64,000 nucleotides of DNA from an uncultured Clostridia bacterium (GTDB lineage: Bacteria > Bacillota > Clostridia > Christensenellales > Pumilibacteraceae): the NCBI GenBank assembly GCA_947086925.1, contig CAMUAL010000004.1, forward strand, positions 4,157 through 68,156. Reading direction: 5' to 3'. This document shows positions 16,238 through 25,340 of this stretch, piece by piece (position 1 is the first letter of the stretch; every line of letters starts with the position of its first letter). The notes under the pieces are model-generated. The model ran no database searches. It worked only from the letters and a program-made list of their open reading frames with translations, and was not told the DNA's origin. A program made the position numbers and the translations under genes.

Positions 16238-17698
16238 TCAATACAACAATTTATACTTGCCGTTTTTGACTTTGTATCTGTATGCGAACGGCAAGGTTTT
16301 GTTAAGGTCATGCTCGGCAAATACAACCGCAAACTGAAAAAAGATTTGCATTGCCGAATACATATAAAAATTGTCAAGTAGCGAAATAAGCACAATGCCG
16401 CCGGTAAGCGCAGCCAAAAACAATCTTTTTATCGTAGGCTTTTGCGTAAACAGAGAAGAAATTTGCATGTGATTTAATGCAAGTCCCGCATAACCCAAAA
16501 TGCCGCCCGTAACAAGAAACTGCAACGGCGTGTTGTGATAATAAGTCTGCGTACGCATTTCATTGTGTATGCCCGCTCCGAATACGGGACTCGTTTTCCA
16601 AAGCTCTATTCCGGCCGACCAAAGCTTAAAACGCCCGCGGTCGCCGAACTTGTTGTTTATAAAGAATTGCAACATTTCTATAAGCATGCTTTTCATAATC
16701 ACGGCAACGGCGATTACCGCAACCACGGCAACTATTCCGCAAACGGCAATCTGCTTGCGCCTTTTACCCTTTGCAAGGCACAAAACGTACATAGCAGCAA
16801 ATAACGGCAATGTAAACAAAAGCGATGCCCGCGCATATGTAAACACTTGTGCAATAAGCATAAGAGTAACCGCCGTAAAGTAGTACCATGCGTGCTTGTC
16901 TTCGGTATACATAAGATAAAAGACAAACGGCATGGCAACAAATAAAGTCGCGCCGATAGTGTTGCTTACTCCCCAACCGAGCAACATGCTGTCTTTATTG
17001 AATCCGCTTTCTATAAAAGGCTTGTTGATAAAATACGTCGCGCATAACTGAATACCCACGTTGAGTCCGTACACAAGCGCAACATAACAAAAATATCTGA
17101 GCGTCTCTCGTGTAGGCTTAATGCACGTGCGCATTACAAGATAACCGACAAACGTACGCCTTATAATGCGAATGCCGTCGCCCGTGCTTAAAATATTGTA
17201 GTACGGCGATAAAAAACCGTTTACGAGAAGTCCCGCCGACACCGCTATAAAACCCACTAAAAGTCTGCTTGATTTTACTTTGCGGAAATCCGCATTCACT
17301 ATTATGTGAAAAGCGATTGCGATTCTTACAAGCACACGCCAAATATTCCCGAATACAAATGAAATTTCGTTATACTTCGCATAGTTGCGATTACCGACCG
17401 AACGCGCCACTGTGTAAAACACAAGCACCGCAATCGCCGGCATAGCATCGGGACACAACAATAAAACCGTTATGGCAAGCACAGCCAAAAAAGCATAAGT
17501 AATTTCGTCTATTCCCAACATATTGAGCGCAAGCGTGACAATTCCCAAAGCATAAATATAAATCGGCGAATAAAAAAAGTCGCTTATCTTTCGCACACTA
17601 TCGCCCGAACGGAATTTCTTGTAAGCCGCTATGGGCTTTAAATTTTGAACGTGCCGCCAAAGTCGGTCTACGGCATCAATTATTCCGGTCAAAATCAT
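16238..17698 (-). CDS. O-antigen/capsule polymerase-ligase-like membrane protein (Wzy/WaaL family)
   Basis: A 486-residue polytopic protein with about 10-12 hydrophobic helices. The long extracytoplasmic loop near residues 345-405 carries FGDRGRFKLWSAGIELWKTS and GAGIHNEMRTQTYYHNTPLQ; a G-R-x3-W-x-A-x3-W pattern followed by an H-N pair is typical of the Wzy_C/O-antigen ligase superfamily. CGGAG precedes the ATG. It is the last gene of the operon wzz-like, capD-like, wzy-like, so it likely polymerises or transfers the surface glycan whose sugar and chain length the other two handle. Confidence 0.8.
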   Translation of the reverse strand: MILTGIIDAVDRLWRHVQNLKPIAAYKKFRSGDSVRKISDFFYSPIYIYALGIVTLALNMLGIDEITYAFLAVLAITVLLLCPDAMPAIAVLVFYTVARSVGNRNYAKYNEISFVFGNIWRVLVRIAIAFHIIVNADFRKVKSSRLLVGFIAVSAGLLVNGFLSPYYNILSTGDGIRIIRRTFVGYLVMRTCIKPTRETLRYFCYVALVYGLNVGIQLCATYFINKPFIESGFNKDSMLLGWGVSNTIGATLFVAMPFVFYLMYTEDKHAWYYFTAVTLMLIAQVFTYARASLLFTLPLFAAMYVLCLAKGKRRKQIAVCGIVAVVAVIAVAVIMKSMLIEMLQFFINNKFGDRGRFKLWSAGIELWKTSPVFGAGIHNEMRTQTYYHNTPLQFLVTGGILGYAGLALNHMQISSLFTQKPTIKRLFLAALTGGIVLISLLDNFYMYSAMQIFFQFAVVFAEHDLNKTLPFAYRYKVKNGKYKLLY

Positions 17699-17709
17699 AT
17701 CTCCGTTTT

Positions 17710-19746
17710 TTAATATTTATTTTTTTCGACAACGCTCAAAGTTGCCGACGTTGCTTCACCGGGCATTTTCCCCATGTTTTTACGCTTGCAGGCAACTTCC
17801 GACGCTATTTTTTCGTGCTTAGCCGCAAGCATTTCCGCCGCAGCTGTATTTCTGAATTCGCTCGGCACAATAGTGAATATCTCTTTTTCGGTGGCTCGCT
17901 CGTCTTCCGAAAACGCCGCCGCTTTAAGATTTCCGAGTTGCGCGGAAAACTTCTTTTCGTCTATTTGCTCCAACCTTGTAACGAAAATCCCCTCATGCTG
18001 AGTGCTGTCAACCGCCTCGCGGTCGTACCTTAATTCCTCAAAAAGTTTTTCGCCGGGGCGCAAACCCGTTACCGCAATGGGAATATCCTGTTCGGGCACA
18101 AGACCGTTAATCCTAATGAGGTCGCAGGCAAGGTCGTATATGTATACAGGCTCGCCCATATCGAGCACGAATACTTCGCCGTTCTCCGCAAGAGCCGCCG
18201 TTTGCATAACAAGACGCACCGCCTCGGGTATCGTCATAAAGTAACGCTTTATATTTCGGTCGGTCAGAGTTATGGGCCCGCCCTCTTTAATCTGCTTTAA
18301 AAATATGGGTATAACGCTGCCGTTGCTTCCGAGTACGTTTCCGAACCGCACCGCCGCCATCTGCATTTTGCACCTTTTTCCCATGGTTTCGACTACCATT
18401 TCGGCAATGCGCTTGCTTGCCCCCATTACGTTTGCGGGATTCACCGCTTTGTCGGTAGAAACCAAAACAAACCGCTTTACTCCCGCCTTTTCGCACTCCT
18501 CTATTGTGTTGAGAGTTCCGAACACGTTGTTCTTGACAGCCTCGGTGGGTGCAATCTCCATCATAGGAACGTGCTTATATGCCGCGGCATGAAAAACGAT
18601 TTCGGGGCGGTACAAATTGAGCGTTTCCTTTAACTTGTCGCGCTCGCGCACCGTTCCCACAACCAAAGTGTAACGCCCCGCATACTTATTCTTAAATTCC
18701 TCGTTTAAAAAGAACATACCGTTTTCGTGCATATCGAAAACTATAAGATGCCTGCAACCGTAGTTAAGCGACTGTCTGCAAAGTTCGCTGCCTATACTTC
18801 CCGCGCCGCCCGTTACCATAACCACTTTGTTTCTTACGGCGGCGTTCATAAGCTCGTCGCGCACCTTAAATTCATCGCGCCCCAAAAGTTCTTCTATTTT
18901 AATATCGCAGAGCGAAAGCACGTTCTGCGCGCTCACTTCGCTTACATTGCTCATTTCGGGCATAACCTTGATTGTAATACCGAATTCTTTGCACTTGCCG
19001 TAAATATTGCGCAGTTGCCCCTTGCTTATACTCATAATGGCAATAACGATTGCTTCGGCGCGGTACTTTGCTATTACGTCGCCAAGCCTGTCCATGCCGC
19101 CCTCAACCTTAATGCCGTAAATCTTTTTACCCTGCTTATCGGGGTCGTCGTCGATAAACGCAACGGGAAAATATCCGTCTTGCGGATTGTTTATAAAGCG
19201 GTTTATAAGAAGCGAGCCCACATATCCCGCTCCTATAACTACGGTGCGAAGCACGGGTTTGCCGCTTTTGTCCTTGATTCCCGCTTGCCGTCGCAAATAT
19301 ATCGCGTAATTTACTATGCCGTTAATAAACCTCGCCGAACTCGAACCTATAATCGAAAACAGCAGATACATGAGTATCTGCGGCGTTAGCAAAACAAACT
19401 CGTCGAACACCGCACCCATGATAACTTTAAACAGAATTATAATGGCAAACGACGCAAAGTACGAAAGCACGAATTTGAAAAATTCTATGCGCCCCGCATA
19501 TTTCCATACGGTATTGTAGCAATCGAAAAACACGAACATCGCAATCGTTATAACCACCATGGCAAGCATGGCAATCCATTCGAAAGGTCTGTAACCCGCC
19601 AACAAATCGTTCATATCGTCGCGGTAAAACATAATCGCTCTCGAAACCCAAAACGCGCCGAACGCAAAAATAATATCCAGTGCGGATACGATTATTATGC
19701 TCTTGATTCCGGCATGTTTCAGCCTGTTGTTCATCTTTTGCTTCAT
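17710..19746 (-). CDS. membrane-bound nucleoside-diphosphate-sugar dehydratase (CapD/PglF-like)
   Basis: A 678-residue protein. Four N-terminal transmembrane helices (about 15-150) are followed by a CoA-binding-like Rossmann domain (VVIGAGYVGSLL). A short-chain dehydrogenase domain begins MVTGGAGSIGSELC at about 325 and contains FHAAAYKHVPMME, STDKAVNPANVMGASKRIAE and GLRPGEKLFEEL. This layout is that of UDP-GlcNAc 4,6-dehydratases (PglF, WbpM, CapD), which open the route to QuiNAc, FucNAc or bacillosamine-type sugars. The substrate is inferred. Gaps to its neighbours are 10-12 bp. Confidence 0.88.
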   Translation of the reverse strand: MKQKMNNRLKHAGIKSIIIVSALDIIFAFGAFWVSRAIMFYRDDMNDLLAGYRPFEWIAMLAMVVITIAMFVFFDCYNTVWKYAGRIEFFKFVLSYFASFAIIILFKVIMGAVFDEFVLLTPQILMYLLFSIIGSSSARFINGIVNYAIYLRRQAGIKDKSGKPVLRTVVIGAGYVGSLLINRFINNPQDGYFPVAFIDDDPDKQGKKIYGIKVEGGMDRLGDVIAKYRAEAIVIAIMSISKGQLRNIYGKCKEFGITIKVMPEMSNVSEVSAQNVLSLCDIKIEELLGRDEFKVRDELMNAAVRNKVVMVTGGAGSIGSELCRQSLNYGCRHLIVFDMHENGMFFLNEEFKNKYAGRYTLVVGTVRERDKLKETLNLYRPEIVFHAAAYKHVPMMEIAPTEAVKNNVFGTLNTIEECEKAGVKRFVLVSTDKAVNPANVMGASKRIAEMVVETMGKRCKMQMAAVRFGNVLGSNGSVIPIFLKQIKEGGPITLTDRNIKRYFMTIPEAVRLVMQTAALAENGEVFVLDMGEPVYIYDLACDLIRINGLVPEQDIPIAVTGLRPGEKLFEELRYDREAVDSTQHEGIFVTRLEQIDEKKFSAQLGNLKAAAFSEDERATEKEIFTIVPSEFRNTAAAEMLAAKHEKIASEVACKRKNMGKMPGEATSATLSVVEKNKY

Positions 19747-19756
19747 AACGACGGCT

Positions 19757-21052
19757 TTATTCTTCTTCCTCTTTTATAACGTATATGTCTCCGCCCACAT
19801 AGCTTCTGCCTGTGTTCTCTATAACCGCACCCGTAATTTTATCGTACGCCCCGACTTCGGAGGTAACGCGCAATAAGTTTTCTTTATCTGCGGTTTTATG
19901 ATTAACCGCAATCAATACCTTATCGCTTATTTCGCCGAGTATACCGTGACGTCCGTCGCCCGTATATGCCGCGGATATTATAATGCGGTCGTATTCGTCT
20001 TTCAGCTTATTGAATTTATCTGCGTTTTTAAGCATAAGCGACCACGACTGCTTTCCGTACATAACGTCGTATCCGTCGGCTTTTACCGTGCAGTCGGCTA
20101 CCTTACCGCCTAACAAAAACGCTTCTAACGAATCGGAAAGTTTCGCGTCGTCGGTAAAGTCGATTCTCAGGCATTTATAACCGGCACGCGGAGAGTATTC
20201 CGAGTACAGCACCGCCGCCCTGTGCACGGTGTCTTCGCTTCCCGAAATAAGCAAAACTTTGCTCCCGTTCATTTCGCGGTCGATTAGCGGACATACTTTG
20301 TCGGTAACCGTGCCGCTCGTTGCGTCAAACAATTTTCTGCCGGTAAACGGAGCAATCTCGGCATAAGAAATTATGCGCCTGTCCGTAAAGAACATTGCAA
20401 GCTCGACAATAAGTCCCGCTATAACGCCTATTATAACTCCTATCGCGCCGCCTTTAAGCATGCCGAGTTCGGTTTCTCCCTCTTTAATGTCGCCGAACAC
20501 CGGAAATTTGTTTAACGTGTTTTCGCCGCGCGCAAGCATGCTGTCTATATCTCTTGCGTACTCGTACGCCAAATCGATGTATTTTTCTACCGCGGCTATC
20601 GCAAATTTCTCACGCTCGGCAATAAATTTCGTACTCATGGTAAACGAAACATACAGCATGTTACCCGAGTTGTGAATGTCGAACGATTGGAAAAACAATG
20701 ACTTCGCCTTGCCTTCGGTAAGCGTTCTGTTCTCTTTAAACGCGCGCCATTCTTCTTCGATAAGCGAGTAAAGATTTATTTTTATAAATTCCGCCTTCAT
20801 ATTGTTGAACGCGTCCGAACGAATATTACTGTATAAATCCTCGGGCTTTTCCGAAATCGAACCGAGATAATCGGCAAACTCGCCGAATCCGCCCACTACT
20901 ATTCCGCCATTGTAAACCACAAGCTCGGTATTGCTGTTAAGTGCTCCGTAGGCAATTCCGCCGCCCAAACCTATCACCGCGCAAACCGCAAGAACAATCC
21001 AATATCTCAGCGCGTAAATAAAATAATTCTTAAATGTAAAGTATTTTTCCAT
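19757..21052 (-). CDS. Wzz/CapA-like chain-length regulator fused to a degenerate kinase-like domain
   Basis: A 431-residue protein. It has two transmembrane helices (about 16-34 and 198-218) flanking an extracytoplasmic domain, as in polysaccharide co-polymerases. A cytoplasmic domain of about 210 residues follows. That domain resembles the BY-kinase fold (KVLLISGSEDTVHRAAVLYS, YDRIIISAAYTGDGRHGILG) but has no Walker A GKST/GKT at the expected place and no clear Walker B or A' aspartates. There is no Tyr cluster at the C-terminus, which is instead acidic. First gene of the polysaccharide operon, behind a consensus promoter. Confidence 0.75.
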   Translation of the reverse strand: MEKYFTFKNYFIYALRYWIVLAVCAVIGLGGGIAYGALNSNTELVVYNGGIVVGGFGEFADYLGSISEKPEDLYSNIRSDAFNNMKAEFIKINLYSLIEEEWRAFKENRTLTEGKAKSLFFQSFDIHNSGNMLYVSFTMSTKFIAEREKFAIAAVEKYIDLAYEYARDIDSMLARGENTLNKFPVFGDIKEGETELGMLKGGAIGVIIGVIAGLIVELAMFFTDRRIISYAEIAPFTGRKLFDATSGTVTDKVCPLIDREMNGSKVLLISGSEDTVHRAAVLYSEYSPRAGYKCLRIDFTDDAKLSDSLEAFLLGGKVADCTVKADGYDVMYGKQSWSLMLKNADKFNKLKDEYDRIIISAAYTGDGRHGILGEISDKVLIAVNHKTADKENLLRVTSEVGAYDKITGAVIENTGRSYVGGDIYVIKEEEE

Positions 21053-21118
21053 AAAACCTCTCGTATGGCGGTGAAAGCGCGCGGAGAACCGCTTTATACA
21101 GCCCGCTCATACCTCTTA

Positions 21119-21148
21119 ATTATACTATTTGTTTAAAGCAAGTGTCAA
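21119..21148 (-). promoter_or_regulatory. promoter of the surface polysaccharide operon
   Basis: Consensus minus-strand TTGACA (21143-21148), 18-bp spacer, TATAAT (21119-21124), giving a leader of about 60 nt before ATG 21052. Confidence 0.85.
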
Positions 21149-21224
21149 TCTTTTTTATATTATTTCCATTTTAACGCACGGTTATAAAACGATATTCCGC
21201 ATAGCGGTTATTCAGGCGCATATA

Positions 21225-21410
21225 CACCTATCACGTAACGCAAACGCCGAATAGCGTTGAAACGCGCCCGTATTATGCCGACGAAAAGGCGGCGCAGACG
21301 GGTTGCGGATTAACGCAACAGGGGCGTTGCCCGCGTGGGAGCGTATACGGAAATACGTGACCGAGTGGGCAACGAACACGTAGCGTTAAGATGCGCCCGT
21401 ATACGCCGCC
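21225..21410. other. structured non-coding region with direct and inverted repeats
   Basis: The 300-bp gap between the divergent promoters holds no convincing gene. A ~28-bp direct repeat, TAGCGTT...GCGCCCGTAT..GCCG, occurs at 21252-21280 and 21381-21408. Between the copies an 8-bp stem CGTTGCCC (21325-21332) / GGGCAACG (21367-21374) encloses a smaller CGTAT/ATACG dyad. It could be a structured RNA or a mobile palindromic repeat. Strand not determined. Confidence 0.4.
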
Positions 21411-21419
21411 GTGAAATAT

Positions 21420-21447
21420 TTGACAAAACGGCAACATATACTATACA
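21420..21447 (+). promoter_or_regulatory. promoter of the COG2426-glmS operon
   Basis: TTGACA (21420-21425), 16-bp spacer, TATACA (21442-21447). The ATG at 21459 is only 11 nt past the -10 box, so the leader is at most about 5 nt. An upstream GTG in the same frame lies before the promoter and is rejected. Confidence 0.7.
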
Positions 21448-21458
21448 ATAATAACCGT

Positions 21459-22145
21459 ATGCTTTGCAATATAGCTCAAACAGTGACCGACGCACTTATA
21501 AAAGTATTCAAGTTTCCGGAATTAGTCACGGTGCTTATTTCCATACTGCCAATAATAGAAGCGCGAGGAGCGATTCCCATTGCTTATTCTTACGGAATAA
21601 AGCCTCCGTTTGCTTTTTTATACGCATTTATCGGTTCGTCGCTCACCGCCCCCGTTCTTATAGCGGTGCTTCTGCCGTTTGTAAAGTGGCTTTCGCGCAC
21701 AAAAATTTTCAAAAAATTGGGTCAGGCTCTTTACGCCAAATTCGAAAAAAAGTCGAAGGGGCTTGCCGATTCGGCACAACCGCCCGAAAGCAACGCGGAA
21801 AATTCAGCCGAGAAGAAAAAAAGCGACTTTAAAAAAATGCTCGGGGTGTTTGCGTTTGTTGCCATTCCCATGCCCATGACGGGAGTGTGGACGGGCAGTG
21901 CGGTTGCGGCAATAACGGGTTTAAAGTATCCGAAAGCATTGCTTGCGGTGGTTTCGGGTAACTTAGTGGCCTGCGGAATCATAAGTATATTATGTTGGTT
22001 TTTATCCGATTACATCGACTACATAATACTTGCAATCGGAATTATAGCGATTTCGGTAATTGCGATATTCATTATAAAAGTGATACTGCACAAGCCGAAT
22101 AAAACCGAAACCGACACCGAAACGGAAAACAAGGAGAACGACTGA
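21459..22145 (+). CDS. COG2426-family small multidrug-export-like membrane protein
   Basis: A 228-residue membrane protein started at ATG 21459. ISILPIIEARGAIPIAYSYG near the N-terminus is the signature of COG2426 proteins, a DedA-like family annotated as small multidrug export proteins without firm function. There are about five hydrophobic helices, with a charged loop at about 95-125 (Lys/Glu rich) and a second conserved-looking VAIPMPMTGVWTGSAVAA. The acidic tail ends in TETENKEND. It lies 2 bp before glmS, so the two are co-transcribed. Confidence 0.75.
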   Translation: MLCNIAQTVTDALIKVFKFPELVTVLISILPIIEARGAIPIAYSYGIKPPFAFLYAFIGSSLTAPVLIAVLLPFVKWLSRTKIFKKLGQALYAKFEKKSKGLADSAQPPESNAENSAEKKKSDFKKMLGVFAFVAIPMPMTGVWTGSAVAAITGLKYPKALLAVVSGNLVACGIISILCWFLSDYIDYIILAIGIIAISVIAIFIIKVILHKPNKTETDTETENKEND

Positions 22146-22147
22146 AC

Positions 22148-23962
22148 ATGTGCGGAATTGTAGGATACACGGGAAAGCGTCAGGCAACCCCTGTTCTGTT
22201 AGACGGACTTACGCGCCTCGAATACCGCGGCTACGACAGCAGCGGCATTGCAATCGCGTGCAAAAAAGGCATACAGACAGTTAAAGCAAAAGGGCGACTC
22301 GGCGAGCTTAAAAAGATTACGGGCGGAGTAGACCCCGTGGGCAACGCAGGCATAGGTCACACTCGTTGGGCAACGCACGGTGGCCCGAGCGATATTAACG
22401 CCCACCCGCACGCAAGCCGCGACGGAAAATTCTCCGTCGTGCACAACGGCATAATAGAAAATTACATCGAACTGCGCGAATTTTTAACCGAGCGCGGCTT
22501 TACTTTCAAATCGGAAACCGACACCGAGATTGTTGCAATGTTGCTCGAATATTACTATAACGGCAATATGTTGGAAACAATTATAAAAATGCGCAACAAA
22601 ATACGCGGCTCGTATGCGCTTGCTATTCTGCACGAAGGAGAAAACGGCACAATATGGGCACTGCGCAAAGATTCCCCGCTTGTACTCGGAATAGGCGACG
22701 GCGAAAACTTTATAGCCTCTGATATTCCCGCAGTGCTACCGTACACGCGCAAATTCATAATCCCCGACGAAAAAGAAATAGCTGTGGTCACGCCCGAAAA
22801 AATCACGGTATTCAACCGCAACAAAGAGGAAATCGCAAAAAAAGTTACGGTATCGGAACTAAGTGCCGACGCCGCCGAAAAAGAAGGGTTTCCCCACTTC
22901 ATGCTTAAAGAGATATACGAGCAACCGGGCGCCATTAAAAAGACGATACACAGCCGAATAACTCCCGACGGAATAAAACTCGACAATATAAAACTCGACT
23001 GCAAATCGATACGTAAAATTTACATTGCGGCATGCGGAAGCGCGTATCACGCAGGCGCGGTAGGCAAATATTTTATAGAAAAATATGCGCGAATCGACGT
23101 CGAAACCGACCTTGCAAGCGAATTTCGTTACCGCAACCCGATGGTTGATAAAGACTGCCTCACCGTAATAATAAGTCAATCGGGCGAAACAGCCGACTCT
23201 CTCGCCGCTCTGCGCGAGGCAAAAAGTCGCGGAAGTCGCGTGCTTGCAATAGTAAACGTAGTCGATTCCAGCATTGCGCGCGAGGCGGATTACGTACTTT
23301 ACACCCGCGCGGGGCCCGAAATTGCGGTAGCAACCACAAAGGGCTATACAACTCAGCTTGCCGTTCTGATTCTTTTGGGACTTAAAATCGGAAAGGAACG
23401 AAATAAAATATCGCAATCGGATTACGACGAAATCCTGTCGGAGCTAAGCGGTTTGCCCGAAAAGCTCTCGCGGTTTACCGACAATGTAAATTCTCTCGCT
23501 CAGCAGCTTGCGGGCAAATATTACCTCGCATCCGACGCATACTTTATAGGGCGCGGCGCGGATTATTCGGCGGCATTAGAAGGCGCGCTCAAACTTAAAG
23601 AAATATCTTATATTCATGCCGAAGCGTATGCGGCGGGCGAATTGAAACACGGCACAATATCGCTTATAGAAAACAATTCGCTCGTACTCGGTATTGCCAC
23701 CGAACCCGAACTTACCGAAAAAACTTTGAGCAATATAAAAGAAGTCCGTTCTCGCGGCGCAACGGTAATAGGGATAACGCACGACCCCGACAAAATAAAA
23801 GCCGAGTGCGCCGAACTGATTGCCCTGCCCGCCTCTCACCCCGCGCTTATGCCGATATACACGGCGGTTGCGTTGCAACTTTTTGCTTACTATATGGCGG
23901 CGGCGCGCGGCGGCGACATAGACAAACCGCGAAATCTTGCAAAATCGGTAACGGTAGAATGA
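22148..23962 (+). CDS. glmS: glutamine--fructose-6-phosphate aminotransferase (isomerizing)
   Basis: A 604-residue enzyme making glucosamine-6-phosphate from fructose-6-phosphate and glutamine, the first step to UDP-GlcNAc. Cys2 (MCGIVGYTG) is the glutaminase nucleophile. LEYRGYDSSGIAI, GIGHTRWATHG and VVHNGIIENY follow. Two SIS domains start near residues 280 and 455 (AACGSAYHAG, IISQSGETADSL, GRGADYSAALEGALKLKEIS). The C-terminus DKPRNLAKSVTVE is intact. Full length. No glmS ribozyme signature could be identified: the gene follows the upstream stop by 2 bp, so product feedback would need another mechanism. Confidence 0.97.
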   Translation: MCGIVGYTGKRQATPVLLDGLTRLEYRGYDSSGIAIACKKGIQTVKAKGRLGELKKITGGVDPVGNAGIGHTRWATHGGPSDINAHPHASRDGKFSVVHNGIIENYIELREFLTERGFTFKSETDTEIVAMLLEYYYNGNMLETIIKMRNKIRGSYALAILHEGENGTIWALRKDSPLVLGIGDGENFIASDIPAVLPYTRKFIIPDEKEIAVVTPEKITVFNRNKEEIAKKVTVSELSADAAEKEGFPHFMLKEIYEQPGAIKKTIHSRITPDGIKLDNIKLDCKSIRKIYIAACGSAYHAGAVGKYFIEKYARIDVETDLASEFRYRNPMVDKDCLTVIISQSGETADSLAALREAKSRGSRVLAIVNVVDSSIAREADYVLYTRAGPEIAVATTKGYTTQLAVLILLGLKIGKERNKISQSDYDEILSELSGLPEKLSRFTDNVNSLAQQLAGKYYLASDAYFIGRGADYSAALEGALKLKEISYIHAEAYAAGELKHGTISLIENNSLVLGIATEPELTEKTLSNIKEVRSRGATVIGITHDPDKIKAECAELIALPASHPALMPIYTAVALQLFAYYMAAARGGDIDKPRNLAKSVTVE

Positions 23963-24009
23963 TTTTGACCCGAATTTGACCCGAAAAGGCGTAAAGGAGA
24001 ACAAAAGAA

Positions 24010-25206
24010 ATGAAATACGTAACCGTATTATTCGACGGCATGGCGGACTACCCCGACGAAAACGGACAAACGCCAATGAGCTTAGCGCACAAGCCGACAA
24101 CCGACATGCTTGCGCGCACCGCGGAAGCGGGACTCGTAGGCACCGTTCCCGCAGGCTTAAAACCCGGGTCGGACGTTGCGAATCTCTCGGTTATGGGTTA
24201 CGACCCGCGCTCATGCTACACGGGGCGTTCCCCGTTGGAAGCGATAAGCATGGGAATCACGCTTGACGCAAACAGCGTGACGTACCGCTGTAACCTTGTA
24301 ACGCTCTCTTGCGACGAGCCGTACGAAAACAAAACCATGCTCGACTATTCGGCAGGCGAAATCACCACCGCCGAAGCGAAAGAACTCATACAATATCTCG
24401 ACGGTAAACTTTCAACGGATAATCTTAGATTTTACGCGGGGGTATCGTACCGCCACTGCTTAAAGCGAAACAGCGGAACGGTGGGCGCGGTTCTCACGCC
24501 GCCGCACGATATTTCCGACCGCAAAATAACCGAACATTTGCCGCGCGGCGAATACGCAAACGAACTGTGCGAACTCATGAAAAAAAGCTACAATCTGCTT
24601 AAAGACCACCCCGTAAACGTCAGCCGAGTAAAACGCGGACTCAATCCCGCAAATTCGGTTTGGTTCTGGGGCGAAGGAACAAAGCCCAAACTCGAAGAAT
24701 TTTATTCGCTTTACCACCTCAAAGGCGCTGTTATATCGGCGGTGGATTTGATAAAGGGAATAGCAATCGGCGCGGGGCTTACAAGCATAGACGTAGACGG
24801 AGCAACAGGAAATATTCACACGAATTTCAAGGGTAAAGCGGACGCGGCTATAAACGCTCTGAAAACTCACGACTACGTTTATATACATCTCGAAGCTCCC
24901 GACGAATGCGGACATCAAGGCGACAAAGCGGGCAAAATCCGCGCGATAGAGCTGATTGACGAAAAGATTGTATCGCCCGTATACAAAGCGTTATGCGAAA
25001 GCGGCGAAGATTTCAAAATACTTATACTCCCCGACCACGCCACACCATACACATTAAAAACCCATACGGGCGAACCCGTCCCCTATCTGTTGTACAGCCA
25101 CGGCAAAACCCACAAGGGTGTAAGCTCGCTTACCGAGAAAACCGCCGCCGAAACGGGCAACGCCGTTAAATACGGTTTCGAACTTATAAAGAAAATGATT
25201 GAATAA
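24010..25206 (+). CDS. apgM: cofactor-independent phosphoglycerate mutase, archaeal type
   Basis: A 398-residue alkaline-phosphatase-superfamily enzyme interconverting 3- and 2-phosphoglycerate. The metal-site start VTVLFDGMADYP, the nucleophile loop PGSDVANLSVMGYDP, GRSPLEAISMGI, HLEAPDECGHQGDKAGKI and the late metal ligands LPDHATPYTLKTHTGEPVP match the ApgM family rather than GpmI (which is about 510 residues). AAAGGAG precedes the ATG. It follows glmS by 47 bp and ends at a strong terminator. Confidence 0.92.
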   Translation: MKYVTVLFDGMADYPDENGQTPMSLAHKPTTDMLARTAEAGLVGTVPAGLKPGSDVANLSVMGYDPRSCYTGRSPLEAISMGITLDANSVTYRCNLVTLSCDEPYENKTMLDYSAGEITTAEAKELIQYLDGKLSTDNLRFYAGVSYRHCLKRNSGTVGAVLTPPHDISDRKITEHLPRGEYANELCELMKKSYNLLKDHPVNVSRVKRGLNPANSVWFWGEGTKPKLEEFYSLYHLKGAVISAVDLIKGIAIGAGLTSIDVDGATGNIHTNFKGKADAAINALKTHDYVYIHLEAPDECGHQGDKAGKIRAIELIDEKIVSPVYKALCESGEDFKILILPDHATPYTLKTHTGEPVPYLLYSHGKTHKGVSSLTEKTAAETGNAVKYGFELIKKMIE

Positions 25207-25241
25207 TTTTTCCGCCCTCGAAAGCGAAAAATCAAAAATTA

Positions 25242-25266
25242 AACCGCGTTAATAACGCGGTTTTTT
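25242..25266 (+). terminator. rho-independent terminator after apgM
   Basis: AACCGCGTT / AACGCGGTT perfect 9-bp stem with a 3-nt loop, followed by a T-run. Confidence 0.92.
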
Positions 25267-25340
25267 ATTGCCTTTACAAGCAGCGTCTGCGCTACAAACG
25301 CCGTCCGAAACAGCGTGAGTCATGCTCCGCCGCAAAACGC

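Noticed and set aside
16114..16395. A 93-codon minus-strand frame.
   Set aside because: Overlaps the end of the wzy-like gene in another frame and includes its terminator hairpin.
21310..21495. A 61-codon minus-strand frame upstream of the COG2426 gene.
   Set aside because: Lies across a plus-strand promoter and the structured repeat, with no ribosome site.
22120..22160. A glmS ribozyme in the glmS leader.
   Set aside because: Only 2 bp separate glmS from the upstream stop codon, and no ribozyme core is visible.
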